From Paenibacillus sanguinis 2301083 = DSM 16941 (GTDB lineage: Bacteria > Bacillota > Bacilli > Paenibacillales > Paenibacillaceae): 64,000 bases of DNA. Made by a program: the position numbers and the translations under genes. Each line of letters begins with the position of its first letter. The first letter of the stretch is position 1. Below, piece by piece: positions 63,011 to 64,000 of the stretch. Location of the stretch: NCBI RefSeq assembly GCF_000374825.1, contig NZ_KB895386.1, positions 62,001-126,000 of the forward strand, written 5' to 3'. The notes under the pieces are model-generated. The model saw only the letters and a list, made by a program, of their open reading frames with translations. It made no database searches and had not been told where the DNA came from.

Positions 63011-63144
63011 TTAGACCCAAAAGTAATATATCATGCAGTTTCAAGCTGTACTGTGAACAAAATCATATCGGGAACGCCCTTTACTTTTGGAAGCAGCATC
63101 AAGTAAGATGAATAGTAAACTAAGACGGAGAGGAACATGCAAGG

Positions 63145-64000
63145 ATGAAAGCCAATCAATGCAAGATTGTGGATTGCACCATACGAGATGGTGGTCTGGT
63201 GAACAACTGGGATTTCAGCGTCGAATTTGTCCAAAAATTGTACGCCGGCTTGAATGAAGCAGGTGTGGACTATATGGAAATCGGCTATAAAAACTCCCCT
63301 AAATTGTTAAAAGGGGCTGATGAGGCAGGTCCTTGGCGGTTCCTTAACGATGATTTTCTGCACAAGGTTATTCCTCAGAAAGGAACAACAAAGCTGTCTG
63401 CACTGGTAGATATCGGCCGTGTAGACGAAGGTGATATTTTGCCGCGAAGCGAAAGCCTACTCGATTTGATTCGGGTAGCTTGCTACATTAAAGATGTGGA
63501 TAAGGCGTTGCAATTGGTTCAATTGTTCCATGACCGCGGCTATGAAACGACGATTAATATCATGGCACTGTCTAATGTAATGGAGCATGAACTGCTGGAA
63601 GCCTTTGGGATGATCAAACAGAGCGTCGTTGACGTCGTTTATATCGTCGATTCTTATGGTAGCCTTGATTATAAGGACATGGAATATCTGGTGAACAAAT
63701 TCAAGACCCATTTGCCGGACAAACGGCTAGGGGTGCATACGCACAACAACATGCAACTGGCTTTCTCTAATACGCTGGTTGCAGCCGACCTTGGCGTTGA
63801 ACTCCTGGATGCTTCTGTTTACGGGATGGGACGCGCCGCGGGTAACTGTCCTACAGAGCTGCTGGTCACACATTTGAAGAATACGAGTTATAACTTGCGT
63901 CCAGTGCTCAGCGTGCTGGAGGAATTGCTAATTCCACTTCGCGAGAAGGAAGAATGGGGTTACTTGATTCCTTATATGATCACAGGTACGCTTGATGAGC
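63145..64000 (+). CDS. DRE-TIM metallolyase / aldolase catalytic domain protein, 5' part
   Basis: Runs off the window; 285 residues are visible. It begins MKANQCKIVDCTIRDGGLVN with the DRE-type motif (TIRDGG) of the HMG-CoA lyase / citramalate synthase superfamily. Metal-ligand-type LGVHTHNNMQLAFSNTLVAA and the conserved SVYGMGRAAGNCPTELLV complete the site. Proteins of this type in Paenibacillus are annotated as aldolase catalytic-domain proteins; the carbon substrate is unknown. It is not a close match to LeuA, so it does not supply the missing leuA. GGAGAGGA precedes the ATG. Divergent from the feo operon. Confidence 0.85.
   Translation, partial: MKANQCKIVDCTIRDGGLVNNWDFSVEFVQKLYAGLNEAGVDYMEIGYKNSPKLLKGADEAGPWRFLNDDFLHKVIPQKGTTKLSALVDIGRVDEGDILPRSESLLDLIRVACYIKDVDKALQLVQLFHDRGYETTINIMALSNVMEHELLEAFGMIKQSVVDVVYIVDSYGSLDYKDMEYLVNKFKTHLPDKRLGVHTHNNMQLAFSNTLVAADLGVELLDASVYGMGRAAGNCPTELLVTHLKNTSYNLRPVLSVLEELLIPLREKEEWGYLIPYMITGTLDE

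Overview
The window reads as chromosomal DNA of a low-to-mid GC Gram-positive bacterium of the order Bacillales, most likely Paenibacillaceae. Support: strong GGAGG ribosome-binding sites, frequent GTG/TTG starts, a leucine-type T-box leader before ilvB, a preQ1-I riboswitch before queC, the infC-rpmI-rplT operon with an ATT start for infC, the ytqA/ytqB-like pair, and many lipoproteins with a Bacillales-type lipobox. I see no tRNA, rRNA, CRISPR array, phage or insertion sequence.

Layout. 0-6.5 kb (+): end of a corrinoid uptake ABC transporter (btuF-btuC-btuD) followed by cobT, cobU, cobS and cobQ, a cobinamide/cobamide assembly and salvage run with start/stop overlaps. 6.7-11 kb (-): a chemoreceptor, an M24 aminopeptidase and a D-2-hydroxyacid dehydrogenase. 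11-13.65 kb (-): queC-queD-queE-queF under a preQ1-I riboswitch (queuosine precursor synthesis). 13.8-15.9 kb (+): a lipoprotein with a copper-amine-oxidase-like C-terminal domain and a NusG-II domain protein. 15.9-17.8 kb (-): a ycgR/ycgQ-like permease pair behind a near-perfect Zur-type box. 18.1-22.7 kb (-): ung, then gnd-tal-zwf (pentose phosphate pathway) with a divergent LysR gene. 23.8-29.2 kb (-): YtrA-type GntR regulator, ABC ATPase, ABC-2 permease, OmpR-type response regulator, histidine kinase and a beta-propeller lipoprotein, with a palindromic operator over the first promoter.

29.4-42.4 kb is mixed: an AT-rich small membrane protein and a hydrolase, an RlmCD-type methyltransferase, a RecQ-type helicase, a B12-binding radical SAM protein, a lysophospholipase-like protein, a VOC protein, mnmM (ytqB) with a TIGR01212 radical SAM gene, trmB, a UgtP-like glycosyltransferase and a PAP2 phosphatase. 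43-44.2 kb: a membrane GT2 glycosyltransferase behind a long T-poor leader. 44.3-45.7 kb: infC-rpmI-rplT with an L20-type attenuator. 46-50.8 kb: a BMP/Nup-type nucleoside ABC importer. 51 kb: a small protein with a Gly/Tyr-rich tail and a GNAT acetyltransferase. 51.9-57.4 kb: T-box, ilvB-ilvN-ilvC, then leuB. 57.4-60.1 kb: a 2-Cys peroxiredoxin, a CxxC hypothetical protein and a PAS histidine kinase. 60.2-63 kb (-): feoA-feoB-Cys-rich protein-feoA behind a Fur-type box. 63.1 kb to the end: a DRE-TIM aldolase-type gene cut by the window edge.

The strongest non-genic observations are a family of dispersed repeats sharing a GTTCAAAAAGTC-type end (9.8, 40.0, 52.35 and 55.95 kb, perhaps 36.97 kb), the Zur box of the ycgRQ pair, the GntR operator, the complex leader between the preQ1 riboswitch and queC, and the T-poor leader before the GT2 gene. 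I found no clearly new multi-gene system. The GntR-ABC-two-component-lipoprotein cluster and the Gly/Tyr-tailed small protein are the best candidates for something little described.
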